DNA of 64,000 bases from Microdochium bolleyi (GCA_001566295.1 KQ964248.1:2170001-2234000); one strand, 5' to 3'; counted from the stretch's first letter, positions 1 through 13,534 are shown. Program-made: numbers and translations. The notes: a model not told the origin generated them from the letters alone.

Positions 1-2668
1 TCGAATCATGTCTCCCTGGTTTGGTACGACGAGGTAAGGTTGTCATGAAAACATGACATTCCAATCAGCGACAGTGCTGGCGTTGAGTGCAAGACAGTTT
101 CCTCTCCACCGTCATCCTTCACAAATTGCCGAAACAGGAAAGCACGAGGAAGAGTGCGCACAACTCACTCGCTGCTCTCCCTTGTCCCTTCGCCAACCTT
201 TTTTTCTTTCTTTCCTCTGTGGTCCAATCAAAGACGAGCACTGTCTACTCATGATCCCCGGGAAAGCAAGGCAGCAGTGTGCGCATGTCTGGAGATAGGC
301 TATGGACAGCGAGCCACGAGTTTGACAGAAAGTCCACAACTTGACATGTCCGACAACATGCGGCTTACCTGTATCTCCCTGCCTGGTTGCTGTGCGCTGG
401 ACATGGGTATCGTCACGCCCTATATCACAGACAGGCATGGATATATTTATGACATACCTGGCTGTCTGCCCTAGGTAGTAAGTGGGTAGGTACCGTACAT
501 GGGCGGCAGACATCCGAAACACCAACCCGATGGAACCCGCCATCGCTCTGCGCATGCTGACATGCATATCTTGCTTGGAGATATCGACATATGTGACGTG
601 TCCAACGCGTACGATTGGACAATTGAGGGGGGACCCTGGGAGAGGTGAGGGGAAGGGGAGGGGAGCATGCTGACGTTTGACATGTAGCTGCAAAGTTACA
701 TTTTTTGTTGGGACCGCCGTCCGCCCGGCCCGACACCGCGGCTCTGCTTCCGAGATCTGACGACGGTCCCTGAAGGAGGGGTGGGGGAGGGGGGGGCTAT
801 ATATTGGGATCATAATGAAGTCAGCAATGATATATCCGAAAGTTAAAGGCTCTCTTCGTTGTTGTGCTCAGGAAGCAATGCTGACTGCAGACCACACCCC
901 CTCTTTCGCTTTTCTGCACAGGTCCGGGCCCTTGGAACAAGCCTTTGCTTGCTCAGAGAAAGCCAGAGACTTGCTCAAAAGGATGCCTTACGCATTGCCC
1001 CGAGAAGGGCCGGCTTGGCGCACGTGTAAGACTCGCTGTTCCGTGAGGTCAACCTGCAGAATGCGTCTTCTCGTTGTCGTGGACGAGATGGTTCAGCCAA
1101 AAGTGAAAGAGGAAAGGTATATTAAAAAAAAGAAGAAGAAAAAGAGAACGCGAAATCAATGGTAGGTAGCACCGAGTGGCCGCAGAGGACCGTCACCCTC
1201 TCCAGAAACCCGGGATTCGTGAAACGGAAGACTGCGCGAACCGGACGTTGGGCTTTCCCGGAGTGTCACACACTGGACCAGCCAGCCCGGTCTGCACGTG
1301 GACTCGTCGCACACCGTATCGTACATACATTGCGATAGCGTGCTGCGCTGCGTAACGCCTCATCCCAGTTCACGGCTGGCTGGGGTCAGCCACGCACACC
1401 ACCTGCGTGCGCCCAAAAGTCGCACAGCAGAAACTGGTCACAGACTTGCAACTAAAAGAACTTGGTGTGCCCGGCCGTCCAGTTTGACAGGAAACAAACC
1501 CCCCACACGCGTGGGTGCAAGCCACTCGAAACTTGACAGCCTAACCCCCCCTCCCTCTCCCAGCCAGCCAGTCAGCCGGGTGAGGCACCCCTGGCAGAGA
1601 TTCGAGGGTTGTCTCTGATTGGGCATTGACCGACCTGGCAAGCTTTCAAGAGAGATAGAGTGGTGCATACACGAGCGAGATAGGGTGCAGGCATCTATTT
1701 GCCCCCCCCCTGCGCGGCACAGGTGTTAAACTCACACGGCTCAACAGTGGCTCAACACGCGTTGAGGCGGTGTGTCTTGATGGTATCCGAGATAAGAATT
1801 TATATATGGGTTTTTTTTTTGGTCTTTCTCGCCCAACTTTTTCGGACATCAGCGACAGGCCGGACCACCTTTCTAGATGGATTAGGATCAATGACCAGCT
1901 CATCCGGACCGGGGTGTTGATTGTTCACTAATAGATATCGTCCAAGTGAGACCAGGAACACCAAAGGAGGAAAAGAAGCAAGAGGAAAAAGCAGCATCTC
2001 CGCGTGCGGCAGCATTGTCATGCGTGGCTGGTCGTGCTTTTGCCATTCCTTGGTATTTAATTGTTCGGTAAAAAAAGAAAGAAAAAAGGTACAAGAAGGA
2101 AGTCAGAAAGAGAGAGACAGCCAAGATAAGGGTAAGCAAAGAATTGAGACAAAGGGCAATGAACCCGGCGCCCCAGCCGCACGTGGGCGCTGCCATTGGG
2201 AACAAGAGCTGGGTGTACCCATGCAGTTCCACAGTTCCCAGTCACTTCCTTCCTTGCGTCGTTCGGGGCTGAGCCCGAGACCTGTGTGACCTCGCGAACC
2301 GCTGTTGCAAAGGAATAACGCGTCACTGCGACATTACACACGCACACAATGACTGTCAGAACACGGTACGTGAGCCGAATGAACGAAGCAAGCTTCTATT
2401 ATATGTCAAGTTGTCCCCATATACGGAAAGATTAGCCCGGAACAAGACATAGCCGTTTGTACGCGCGCGCAGGTGTATAATGTGTGTAAAACCCCAATCA
2501 CCAACAGGCCTCCCAAGGGAAAAAGCAGCAGCAAGTTTTAGGGGCAAGAAAAACCAAAATATCAAGTCGAAAAGCAGGTAGGACGAGTGACCAAGCGAAA
2601 ATGAACCCCAGGGAGCGGGTCGGGACATGCGAGCACAGAGTGAGTACTCGTCGCAATAGAGATTGCAA
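1..2668. other. Intergenic region without a supported gene
   Basis: This stretch lies downstream of the minus-strand GH16 gene and runs off the window edge. Open frames here are short, overlap on both strands and show no family motif. Visible low-complexity elements are an A/G-rich tract near 1110-1150, a C10 run near 1704 and a purine-rich tract near 2066-2125. No tRNA B-box with a pairing T-stem was found. Confidence 0.6.
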
Positions 2669-4295
2669 TCAGCAACCCCTGTACCCCTTCTCCTGCCACA
2701 TCTTGACGCTCTTGATCGTCATGCCGCGGTCGTTGCCCTGGCCCCAGGTCGGCAGCCACTCGTCCGAGGCCTGCCAGAACTGGCGCATGGCGCCGCCGTC
2801 GGCATCGATCCAGGGCTTCCCGCCGACGTTGTTGGTGAACCATCCGTTGCGGCTGCCGACGGCGACGTTGAGCACCAGGTAGAAGTCCTCGTCGAACGGC
2901 GTGTTGTACCGCCCTGTCTTGCTCCACGGGTCTGTGAGCAGCGTGTTGTTCTCCGTCATCTGGCTGAAGTAGCCGCGCTGCCACATGGTGCCATAGGACT
3001 GGTCAAAGTTGGTATAGAAGACCTGGCGGAGGCGCGAGTCGCGGTACGTGAACAGGTACTTTTCGGACCATTCGAGGCCGAAGGTGTGGTAGCCCTCGGC
3101 AAAGTCGGTGCGGCGAATGCGGTTGATGCCAGTGGTGCGCAGGTATGCGTCGGTCTTGGAGGTCGGGCCTGGGGAGGAAATATCTTGTCAGCTGCATGAT
3201 CGTGGCACATAGTGCGTCAGGACTTTCTCAACATACCCCAGTGCAGCGCGCTGTTGAAGTAGTCCCGGCCGTACGGGTACTTGTGGTCATTGCCCTTGGC
3301 CTCCATGATGTCGATCTCGCCGCTGGCAGGCCACTGGCCATAGACGGAGTTCTCGGGCATCATCCAGATTGCAGGCCAGATCCAGTCGCCCTTGGGCAGC
3401 TTCGCAACAACCTCGACGCGGCCGTACTTGATGCTCTTCTTGCCTTTAGTGTTGAGGCGAGCCGAGCGGACTGGGTTGATGATTGCTCCTGTGGTGGCAT
3501 TGGACCTAATGGAACAAGATGATATGCTGGAGCCAGTACACGTGCCGTCACCACCAGACTGGGTGAGGTTCAGGGCGTAACCGTCCAGGATTTGCGCCTC
3601 GGTGATCGAGGTCGTCTCTGTGGTCAGCGTAGGGACAATGTGCAGGCCCTCGCCGTCCACGAATGCGTTTTTGGTGTCGTCGGTGGTCCAGTCAAACGTT
3701 CCCGTTCCGAATCCATCAATCTGGTTCGGCGTCAGCTTCCAGTCCAGACTATCTCGGGGACGCGCCCGGCTTACCTGGACCTCGTGGTTCCATGTGGCGG
3801 AGTCGAGCGACTTGAAGTTCTCATCTAGGACCAAACAATACTAGTTCAACTTGTCAGTTCTGCCTTTACGACGGCTTGCCACCTCACAGGATAACTCGAA
3901 CTCACGTCGTGCTTTGGCACTCCCCGTATGGTGCCATAGTATCCGAAGAAGCCGATAACACCCATCGCGATGAACATGGCGCCATAGACGACGTAGTTGT
4001 TGCGCTTCCACGCCTTCAGCCGCTTGTCACCCAGCCATGGCTGTTCGTATACCTCGCGCAGCCGGTAGCTGACGAACCTGTGCTTCTTGGCCCTGGGATG
4101 TGCGCCATATGAGGATGCTCTCGAGGACAGCGAAGGCCTCTGCGAGGAGTGACGCTTTGGTTGAGATTTCTCCCCACTCTCCGAAGGAGACGCGTTAGGA
4201 AGGGCTGCGTTGCTATCTGAGAAGGGATTCCTGGATCTGGGAAAGTCGGAGATGCTGCTACTGCTGCTGCTGTTTCCAGTTCCTGCCGCCGCCAT
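2669..4295 (-). CDS. Membrane-anchored GH16 family glycosidase (beta-glucan active or cell-wall transglycosylase type)
   Basis: Four exons (4295-3906, 3840-3775, 3720-3237, 3168-2669) give about 479 residues. Residues 1-100 are Ser-rich and then basic, followed by one hydrophobic segment at about 101-121, so this is predicted to be a type II membrane protein with an outward-facing catalytic domain. The GH16 domain starts at YCLVLDENF just after the first intron. The active-site motif GEIDIMEAKGND is intact, with E287 (nucleophile), D289 and E292 (acid/base). The second intron (54 bases) is open in frame, but removing it restores the family pattern HEVQ-IDGFGTG. Fungal GH16 enzymes hydrolyse or remodel beta-1,3/1,4-glucans or transfer chitin to glucan; the exact substrate cannot be read here. 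The topology recalls Kre6/Skn1, but I infer no orthology. It is divergent from the GT2 gene, 5.5 kb away. Confidence 0.93.
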
Positions 4296-7200
4296 GGTGA
4301 AGAGAAGAAGTGAACTGTAAGAGTGTTGTGGTCGGATCGAGGTTGTTCTGCCAAACCAGGCACTGACACACGTATTGGGGAAGAAATCGAGGCCAAGCGT
4401 GCAGTGACAGCGAAAGTTTGCTTGGAATCAGCAACACGATTTACAGATGATGACGTTCGAGAGTGAACACCAGAGACTGATGTACAAGAGCGGGCTGATG
4501 AGGCAATGGTACGAAACACAGATTGCCTTTTAGGTGAATGGCGCCAAGCGGCTGGAACACTTCAAGCCTTCAAAAGCGCATGGGCATATGTATCGCGATA
4601 GACCACAGGGGGGTAGAAAGGGCCGAGGCCGTGGCAGCCGCAGGATTGTCGATGATCTGGATGCCAGCCCATGTGGGAACGTGCCCGACACATGGCATAT
4701 GTGTCTGGTCTCGCCTCATGGCGGCGTGGACCCAGACTGGCGACTTGTCTCGACAACAGTCACCTACTGCATTTTTCTTTCTTTCTTTCTTGCTCACTCT
4801 GGTCCGAAGAGGATCTCTTTCCTTCAGCCGCTCGAGTGGACACCAATAAAGGTGCGTCATGGTGATAACGGAATGCACGGGAGTGGGCGCCCTGGACACA
4901 CACCCTCCCAACCCTCCTAGACCGGGGTATTTTTATCGCAAAGGGACCTTGCGAACGCACGGCAAAAACCCCGACAGACTCCTCACTCTAAAGGGACCAG
5001 GAACACGCCGATTGGCGCTACTTGGGGGCGGCGACGAGGGCTCGTTTCTGCAGTGTCGACGAGGGTGTGGCAGGGAACGTGCAGGTGTGGGTGGCCTGTA
5101 TATCTTGGGCCTCGGCGAGCTGGTGAAGACGGTATGAGCGCCGGGCCAGGTCTGGGCTACGATACCCGCGAGGAAAGGCCTCATGGTTGCCCAATCTGGA
5201 TCGACGGCGTCTCATGATGGGCGGCTGGGACGAGGTCGGTGCTGGTGCCCTGCCTGATCTGGAGCGACGGGCGATCCAGCTGGCCAGGATTGGCAAGGGT
5301 TGGCGTGCTCGAGCCGCTTCAGGGACTGTCAGGGCCGCGTCCAGAAGGTCTCGGACCGAAGGGGTGCTGATGAGCACGGGCTGTTGGTGGACGAGTGGCT
5401 GGCTGAAGCTCGCATCAAGACATTCACGGGCCTGGGCACGTCTCGAGAGCTGAGTTGGGAGCGGCTGCCAGTTGGCACGACATGTCTGGGCACCGGAGCT
5501 TTGGCCCGCGTCCGGCCAGCTGCAGCCAAGGAGGCAGGAGCAACCATCGGAAGCCACGGCCTCGCTCGGTGTGGACAAGGCCGTTGGCGGTGACACACTG
5601 CCAGAGGAGCCCTCACCCGGCAGTCTTGTGCTGTCCGACTACCCACCCGTACGGGCGGCTGCCGCTGGGGACGCTGCTTGTCCCGTCCATTGTGTGGGCA
5701 TAAATCCGCGACGGGCACGCCATGGCAGGGATTGCACTCTGTACGTGTCATACATACTCCGTACAGTACCATGTATGCTGACCTCGCGTGGGTGGGTGTC
5801 AGTGCCGCCGACATGACGCAGCGGGCAGTGGGACACCAGAGCTGCGGGCTTCCATATGTCAAGAAGCTCGTTCTGGCAGGTCATGATTGTCGTCGAGCAG
5901 GGAGCCTGCTGGCGGGCTCGTGTAGGCAACCTGGGCTTGCAGCCGGTGTCGACGAGGCCAGGGGGGGCCCCTGTGGCTTTCACGATCCCGGCAGTGAGGC
6001 GTCATGCGGCTGCAGCGTCTGTATTGTCAGTCGCATGCACGTTGCCAACTTACTTAGAGTAGCGTACGCAATCGATGTTGACTGCGTTGTCGGAGAGAAG
6101 GCGCCAGCCGGATGGCATGGCATAGCCTGGCGTGGCGAGGTGGGCAGCGGAGGAAGCGCAGGGTCGCAGCTGATGGCCAGCTGAGTGTCGTGAGACAGTG
6201 CATGCATCTGATAACTCGGTGCAAGACAACTCATTGTGCTTATTGTGCTCAGATCTGGCGCGATGGCGGCTCTCGCCGGGTCTTTTGCTGGCGCCCGTCG
6301 TCCCGTGCGTTCTAGCGCGGTTCGCGTTAGACTCTCGAGCTAAGCTGGAGGTGCCAGGATAAGCGTCCTGAGTTCGCTCACCTGTTTCCCACTCTTGTCC
6401 ACGAGCCCGCACGCCTGGCGCCACCAAGCCCCCAGGGGTCCTCACGATGCGGGTCGATTGCGCTGTCGTGAGTAACCTCTGGATGAGGCCTGCACGCGCG
6501 CGGTAGTTGACAGTGTCGCGGAGGGAGCAAGGGCCACTGAAACAGCCACCAGGGATATTAGCACGCTCAGCTATGATCTGAGCCCAGGGTGTCATCTGAG
6601 GCCCCCCCGGGGGGGGGGGGGAGCTGTTCAAAACCGCAATCTACTACGTACCGCGGAGTGAGGTAGCCTGTATGTCTGCATTATGCTTGCCTGAGGATCC
6701 GGCAAGCACAAAAGAAGAAAGGTTGCTGGCAATGCAGACTCTCGTAAAGCGTGGCAGAACCCGAGCGCAAAGGCCCGAACACGGCCTGCAGCGACCCCTC
6801 CTCTCGCCCCCATGGAAACATTGGAACCTTGGAAGCCTGCCCGCCTGGGCGGCCAATCGTATCTGGGACTGCATCTTGTGCCCGATGGCGGCATCTGCAG
6901 CCCCTCTGTCGCATGCGTCAGCATCGCAGCATTGTTGCATTGTGCCCGGCAGCATCGCCGCATCCCAGCTCGGATGCGTAGCTTGACAGGCGAGCCCGAA
7001 GCCTGCGTGGCATGGCCGGGCCGGGCTGTCACGGCTCCGACATGAGCAGAATCAATAGTGCAGGTGGGTTGGGCGGGAGCTGTGCAGGGCTGATGGGGCG
7101 GTGGGCAGGCCGTGCCACCTGAAAGGCGAACCTTAGCCCGGACCAGCCCAGAGGGTGATCCTGGGACGCGGGAGGATCTGGATTTGACGGTTCGCGGTGG

Positions 7201-9814
7201 CGCTGGGCGGCAGCGGGAGTGCCTGGCCCCCTGCCCGGCCGGCCTCCGCTAGCCAGGGGCACCTGCCGCCTGCCTGCCTCCAGGAGGACTAGGCTCTGCC
7301 AGGCGCCGCCAGCCGCCCCTTCCCCGGCCACTCAGGGCGGGGCCCAAGCCTCCGCGGGCTCCTAGCGTCCGCCCGCCAGCCCACCCTCTTCGCGCGGGAG
7401 GGCTGCCTTATCAACGTCGGCCCTGTTACGAGCCTGCAACCCTGTCTGATCTGCATCCTGCGGTCATCCAGCTCGCAACTCCAGAGATCTCTTGTTTTTC
7501 CTGCTTTCTCTCTTGTTGTTATCGGTGGTCGGCCAATCTGCTCCGTATCTTGGGTCACGTCTCCCGCCGCGCAAGCGCAAACCTACGACTCGGCCAGCCC
7601 GCCGGCTGCTGCGTCGCACGCGAGATTGCCCGCCAGCCGCCTGTGCTCGGGTGGTCACGGACAGCACGCGTCGCGGCGGACGGGCGTCCTCGTCCTGACA
7701 CAATGGCTTAAGCGAGGCCCCTCTGGACCGCAGCATCGCCCTTTTGTCCCAGCCGCCGAGCCAAAGGCCCTCACCGGCCGCCTCCAGCCTGTTCCAACTT
7801 CCCTCGTGGCATTCTGACTCGGCCAGCAAGTGTCCCGGACCGCCTCTTTGAAACTGTTGCTTCTGCCGCCTGGACCCTGGGCCTTGGCACAGGCAGCCCG
7901 CATGCCGCCTAATTACCTCCTGCGGGAGTCCGCACCGAGCAGAACCGTCTGGGCTGGCGCCTGCCCAGTGCTTCACGCCACAGCCTGCACTGCGGCGGGC
8001 CCTCAATCAACTACACACTTGCCAAGTGCTCCATCCAGACAGGGCCCTGATCGTCATGATGCTCGCTCGAAGGAACTCCGCAGTACAGTACTCGACTGCC
8101 TGCTCCGCACTCTCAATCCATCTGCAAGACAGGGCACGGAGTACAACTCACCGTGCTGCCGACTCGGCGCAGGCCCACTCCCCAGCTGAGGAAAAACCGG
8201 GAATGTTCGCGACCGAGTGCCCAGCCGAGGACGCAGCACTGACTGGCATCCTCGTCTGCTTCTTGGGCACCGCACAAGCTCCCAGACCATGGCAAGCACG
8301 CAAGTCAGTCTATCTTCAGCCTCATGTCGTCGGATATTGAATCCAGGGAAGATGTCTGGACTCAGGCGGGACCGTGGCGTGTAAGTTGTCCGCTTTCGCC
8401 TTCTTCCATTGTATCCATTAGGCTCGAACTGCCTGCCATGCCGCCACTTGATCCAGCGCCGCGGTCAGAACAAAGACATGGGCGTGTCTCTGATGCGAGG
8501 TCGAGACCCTTTTCCCACCACGACGTCCAGTATCCAGTCCCCTGGTGCCGTCAATTCCCTAATCCAGACGAGTGTCAGGACCTTGCGGGCCCCCACAGCT
8601 CCAACCTAGCATCTTCCCGCGAGACAGATCTCGCAGAAAGGGATTCCTTCGTTCTCCCACCTGGGCCTCACCATTTGATAACCATGGCCTCGATCTCAAA
8701 CAGGAGCTGCCAGTATCGGAGATGGCCATCTTGACCCACTCGAAAAGCAACCAAGAGCCGATACGAGTCGCACTAACCCACCGTGATGGCTTGCAGTCAA
8801 CCCCTGGACGTTGCTGTCCTGCCGTGCAGGCCATCTCCCTGATCCCTGGCCTCGGCAGCTTGTTGCATATGGACAGCTCACCTAGTGGCAGTGGCTAATA
8901 TCGTTGCCTCGTGAGCCAGACTGGCCGGCGTCACTCGTAGCCGGAGCTTGCATGATAACCAGACCCTCCTGTCCAGACACTATGCAGTACATGTACGGAG
9001 CACGGAATATCGTCACTATTGCCAGCACAGCCGTTCGCTTAGATATCACCCCTGCCGTGGCTGGCCCTGGTCTCGCACCACTCCGGCCCAGCCCAGATGT
9101 ATTCTCTAGCTCACCGGCGTGCTCAGACCGGCACAGACAGAGTGTCGTCTGATAAGGAGTTCTCGCAGTAGTGCTATCTCGTCGCCCCGTGCCATGTATA
9201 GGCGTTCCCGACCGGCCCCTTGTCGTCTTGCGCCAGGGGCTGTCCGACTTTGATCGTGACCCATCGTTGCGAGGAGTATCTCTATCGAGCTTGACTCTGC
9301 CGGCCGCTTGCCTCGGTCCCGCCTGGCAAACACCCTTGCTCGAGCTGAGGTTCCGCTGAGAAAGCTCGGAGGTTCGGCGGGTCCTTGTTTGATATCGGAT
9401 TCGGGCCCAAAAAGTTGAGTGGCTTACAGCTGATGAACAGCTCACATTCTCGATGGCATTCTGGATGCATGGGCTCGACGCGGCGAGGCTCTACCACCCA
9501 CCCACGTGTCCCAGAGGGCATGAGTCTCGACCCCTCGTGGTTCCCATGCTCTCAAGGACTCCATGTCTGACTTGTTTCGTCAGTAGCCCTCTTATATCTG
9601 CTTGCCGAGCCCAGTCAATCGCATCCTTGGTAGCAAACTACTACAGGCGCCTACACTTTCTCCAGCGATCCTTCCACACTCGTTGCAACTCAAACAACTA
9701 ACGCCAAGGGTACTCACGATACACTCTAACTTTTAAAGAGATTGTGCAAAGCGACTTCACGACCTTGAGATCTCTCCACAAGCACCTCCGCGTCCCTCAG
9801 GTGGACAAGTCAAG
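4296..9814. other. Long gene-poor interval between GH16 and the GT2 gene
   Basis: No gene family is recognisable in this 5.5 kb. It contains a C7-G13 homopolymer fold-back at 6602-6621, CpG-rich and pyrimidine-rich stretches (about 7200-7800), and one copy of the palindrome-like 9-mer TACTCCGTA at 5755-5763. An ORF at 8289 or 8324 runs straight into a consensus donor GTAAGT (near 8381) and could be a leader exon or a small unrecognised gene. The interval must hold the promoters of both flanking genes. Confidence 0.55.
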
Positions 9815-12789
9815 ATGGGTTTCTTCAAGAAGCTGTCTGGCAAGAAGAGGCCAGAGTCCGGTGGCGATGCTTCCAACGTTGTCCAAGTCACACCGGCGCC
9901 GTCAATCATGGTGTCTGAAAGTATCGGCGATGTTACCTCTGAGAAGATCGACGACACGCCCCGCTTCAAAGCTGTAAGTGGCTATGGAAATCTCTAATAC
10001 GCCACGCAGACTGCTGATAATTAGGAGTACAGATGGTCAGCTATCTCTACGGACGAATCACATCAAGTCGTTGGATGCCTTTACAACTACCGGAAAATGA
10101 AGCCAAGGGACTGCTGCTGAGGCAGACCCGTGGCTCATATATCACCGAGCCACAGAACATCGACCCGATCTTGCTTGCCGCGGTACAGAAGATGAATGCC
10201 GAGGTTGCGTTCACGATGACAACGGAGACAATGAACGTGATATTCGCGGAGCTAGCGTCCGAGCAGTCCGAGATTATCCTGGAGAATGGCTCGCAGCTGC
10301 AGGTTGTCGAGTCGCTTGCTGCGATCGCCGCTGGCTCGGCGAACTTGCGCTTCTTCCAGTACGCCGCTCTCCTGCGCGAAGAGCGTGTCTTGCTCGTCTG
10401 GCACGACGATCTGGACAAGGTCTTGAGACATGCGGCCGAGATGGAGCACAAGCTCCTGTCCCTCGTGTGGCGGGCGGCGCGGCCTATGAGCATGGTTCCT
10501 TCGCCGTTCAGCTCGTTCCCCCCAAGTGGTGTTGCTTCGCCTGCCGGTTCTACATACAACCTGCCCGCCGATGCCAAAAAGGCGCCAGGGGCAGCTTCCA
10601 CCGTCTACGAGATGCCGCCTGTTGTGGACGAGGAGAAGGGCCACATGGGGGCCGAGTCGCTGCAGCGGCCTGTGGTCATCACCAGCACGCTCTACGTCGC
10701 TCTCGGTATCGCTGCGCTCATGATCATCCTCATCGGCAGCGCGCTCTCGGAAATGGTGTCTGCGACGCTGGTCGACGGCAACTACTTGCGCTTCGCTCTT
10801 CTGGCCGCCATTCCGTTCATCATGGCCCTCGCCCTGTTCTTCACCACCGTCGTCTTTGGCAGTCTCTTCCAGGCGCTTGGCCCCGTCGGCACATGCAAGT
10901 CCAACACTCGTTACCACTCTGCCATCAAGCCCAACATTACGCGTGCCTACGCGGCTGGCTTTAGCCCGCCGCCTATCACGATCCAGATGCCTGTATACAA
11001 GGAATCGCTCACACAGACCATCAAGCCGACCGTGGAGTCCCTCAAGGCTGCCATTTCGCACTACGAGTCGCATGGCGGCACGGCCAACATCTTCATCAAC
11101 GACGACGGCATCCAGCTCATTTCCGACGAGGACGCCGCCGCCCGGCGCGACTTCTACCTGGACAACAACATCGGCTGGGTCGGCCGCCCCGGCCATAACA
11201 GCAAGCCCTGGGGCGAGGATGGCGCAACCTTTACCCGCGGTGGCAAGTTCAAGAAGGCGTCCAACATGAACTTTGCGCTTAACTTCTCCAACAAGGTCGA
11301 GGAGGCGCTGCAGAGCCTCGTCGACGAGCGCGGGCACGATATGATTGACCAGTTCGAGCTCGACGAGCTCTACGAGGTCGCCATGGAGCAGGCGCTCGAG
11401 CGGGAGAAGATCGCCTGGGCGGCCGGCAACATCCGCATGGGCGAGCACATCCTCATCGTCGACTCGGACACCCGCGTCCCCGTCGACTGCCTGCTCTACG
11501 GCGCCGCCGAAATGTTCTTCTCCCCCGAGGTCGCCATCGTGCAGCACTCGACGGGCGTCATGAAGGTCGTCGGCGACTACTTTGAGAACGGCATCGCCTT
11601 CTTCACTGACCTCATCTACGGCGCGATTCGCTACGCCGCATCCTCGGGCGAGGTGGCGCCTTTTGTCGGCCACAACGCGTTCCTGCGCTGGAAGGCCATC
11701 CAGGCCGTCGGCACCACCAACGAGGAGACCGGGTTCGTCACGTACTGGTCCGAGAGCCACGTGTCTGAGGACTTTGAGATTGCCCTCAAGGTCCAGACCA
11801 ACGGCAACGTCGTCCGGCTCGCGTCGTACCACGGTGACGGCTTCAAGGAGGGCGTCTCGCTGACCATCTACGACGAGCTTGCGCGTTGGGAAAAGTATAG
11901 CTTCGGCTGCAACGAGCTCATGTTCAACCCGATGAAGTCGTGGATCACCAAGGGCCCCTTCACAAAGATCTTCCGCACTTTCGTCTGGGCAGACATGCCT
12001 CTGACTTCCAAGATCACCATCTTCGGGTACATTGCCTCGTACTACGCCATCGCCTCGTCTTTCCCGCTCACCATCGCCAACTACTTCCTCATCGGCTGGT
12101 TTGTTGATGACCTCGACAAGTTCTACCTCGGATCCTTCAATGGTAAGCCCCTCCTCCCTATCCCCCTTCGCCTGCCCTCCTCTCCACTGCAAACCTCAAA
12201 ACTAACATCCCCCTCCTTCTTCCCCCCTCAAAACAGTCCTCCTCTCCGTCGTCTTCGTCTTCAACGGCCTCGGCACGGTCTGCCGCGCGATCCTGCTCTA
12301 CCGCACGGGCGAGAAGCCCTTCCTGCGCGCTCTGTTCGAGGAGCTCGCCTGGACGCCCATGTTCGTCGTCTTCTTCGGCGGCCTCTCGTTCCACCTCAAC
12401 CTGTCCATCCTCGCGCACATGTTCTCCATCGACATGCAGTGGGGCGCCACCGCAAAGGAGAAGGAGAACAGCAACTTCTTCAAGGAGGTGCCCAAGATCT
12501 TCACCACCTTCCGCTGGCTGTACCTCAGCTGCGTGCCCATCATCGGCGGCATGATCTACCTCGCCTTCTTTGCGCCGTACGGTTACGAGATCAATACGAG
12601 TAAGTCTTACCTCTCCTCTCCTCTCTTCCTTGCCCGCTCGTGGCAAAGAGGGGGGTTCCTCCCGGGCAATCATGCTGACGATGGTCTCTTCGAATAGTCG
12701 CTGCTGTACTGCCCCTTGCTCTTGCGCTCACGTCGCATATGCTCATGCCTTTCCTCCTCAACCCTTCGTTGATGGTCTTCAACTACTAA
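9815..12789 (+). CDS. GT2-family processive glycosyltransferase, ZtGT2/FgGT2-like, polytopic membrane protein
   Basis: Exons 9815-9973, 10033-12142, 12237-12599 and 12698-12789 give about 907 residues. Two membrane segments (about 271-290 and 306-330) precede a cytosolic GT2 domain with QMPVYKES (371-378), the UDP-sugar site DDG (410-412), the metal-binding DSD (530-532), the ED pair (632-633) and ARWEKY (670-675) in place of the QxxRW of chitin and cellulose synthases. Five further hydrophobic segments follow, from about 714 to the C terminus. This architecture fits the fungal GT2 type described as required for hyphal growth on solid surfaces in Zymoseptoria and Fusarium; the product is an unknown surface polysaccharide. 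Both last introns split codons in phase 1, and joining them restores continuous membrane helices. It is not a chitin synthase, since QRRRW is absent. The family call is firm; orthology to ZtGT2 is inference from memory of the family. Confidence 0.9.
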
Positions 12790-13534
12790 AGCAAACAACA
12801 ACGAAAAAAAAACACCACTTCAGGGGAAAATCGGAGGACGCAGGGTGCACAGCCCCTTTCATTTTGGAACAACAGCGTTGGAGTCTCTTATCTCGGGCAC
12901 ATCCCAGCTTCTATATACCAACATGGGGATGCTATTTATAATGTTTTGTTCCACGGAGCTTCCTTCTCTCTTCCTGCTTCGGTTAATCCTAGTCCCGTAG
13001 GCGCATTGGCGGAGTTTGAATAGCGCGTCCCCTTCGCTCTTAGACAATAGAGTTACCTCTACGTATAACCATCAGACCATACATAATTCTCACACCGCAT
13101 CACCCAGCCCCTCTTGCAAAACCAGGCCTACGGATTATTTGTGTGTTTGTCTGACTCTGTCACAGCGGCGTCTCGTACTGCAGGTCGCTGCGGATGCAGG
13201 GCACAGCCCTGATACTTCCACGGGGCGCAGCATGCCCCAGTGCGTGGCCCATCGCCGTGGAGCTTTGAGGAGAGGTGACGTTTGTCCATCTTGCAGAATG
13301 ACCCTGGGCGACGTAGCTGATCACGGAGCATACTGGCAATGCGGTGAAAAACGGGCACGTGAGAGAAGCCGCGTCTGCTGGAGCAGGAGAGAAACACAGT
13401 AGTCCATGCCCTCATGAGGAAGTATTCTGCTGATCATGGCTGGCGGTAGCTCTTTTGCTGCCATCGCTGGCATCTGCTGTGGGAGAAGGGCAGTGTAAAT
13501 GTTGCGCCCATGTCGCTTAGGCGGTCTCAGTACT
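12790..13534. other. Convergent intergenic spacer
   Basis: This spacer lies between the 3' ends of the GT2 gene and the small NTF2-like gene. An A-rich stretch just after the GT2 stop (near 12800) may serve in 3' end formation. No coding signal was seen. Confidence 0.6.

Noticed and set aside
6602..6621. C7-G13 run as an assembly or terminator signal
   Set aside because: It is a simple homopolymer pair in non-coding DNA with no neighbouring gene end; no function can be argued.
10252..12192. A 646-codon antisense frame under the GT2 gene
   Set aside because: It mirrors GC-rich codons of the GT2 exon; its protein is Glu/Val/Gly/Arg-biased with no motif, whereas the plus strand carries complete catalytic motifs.
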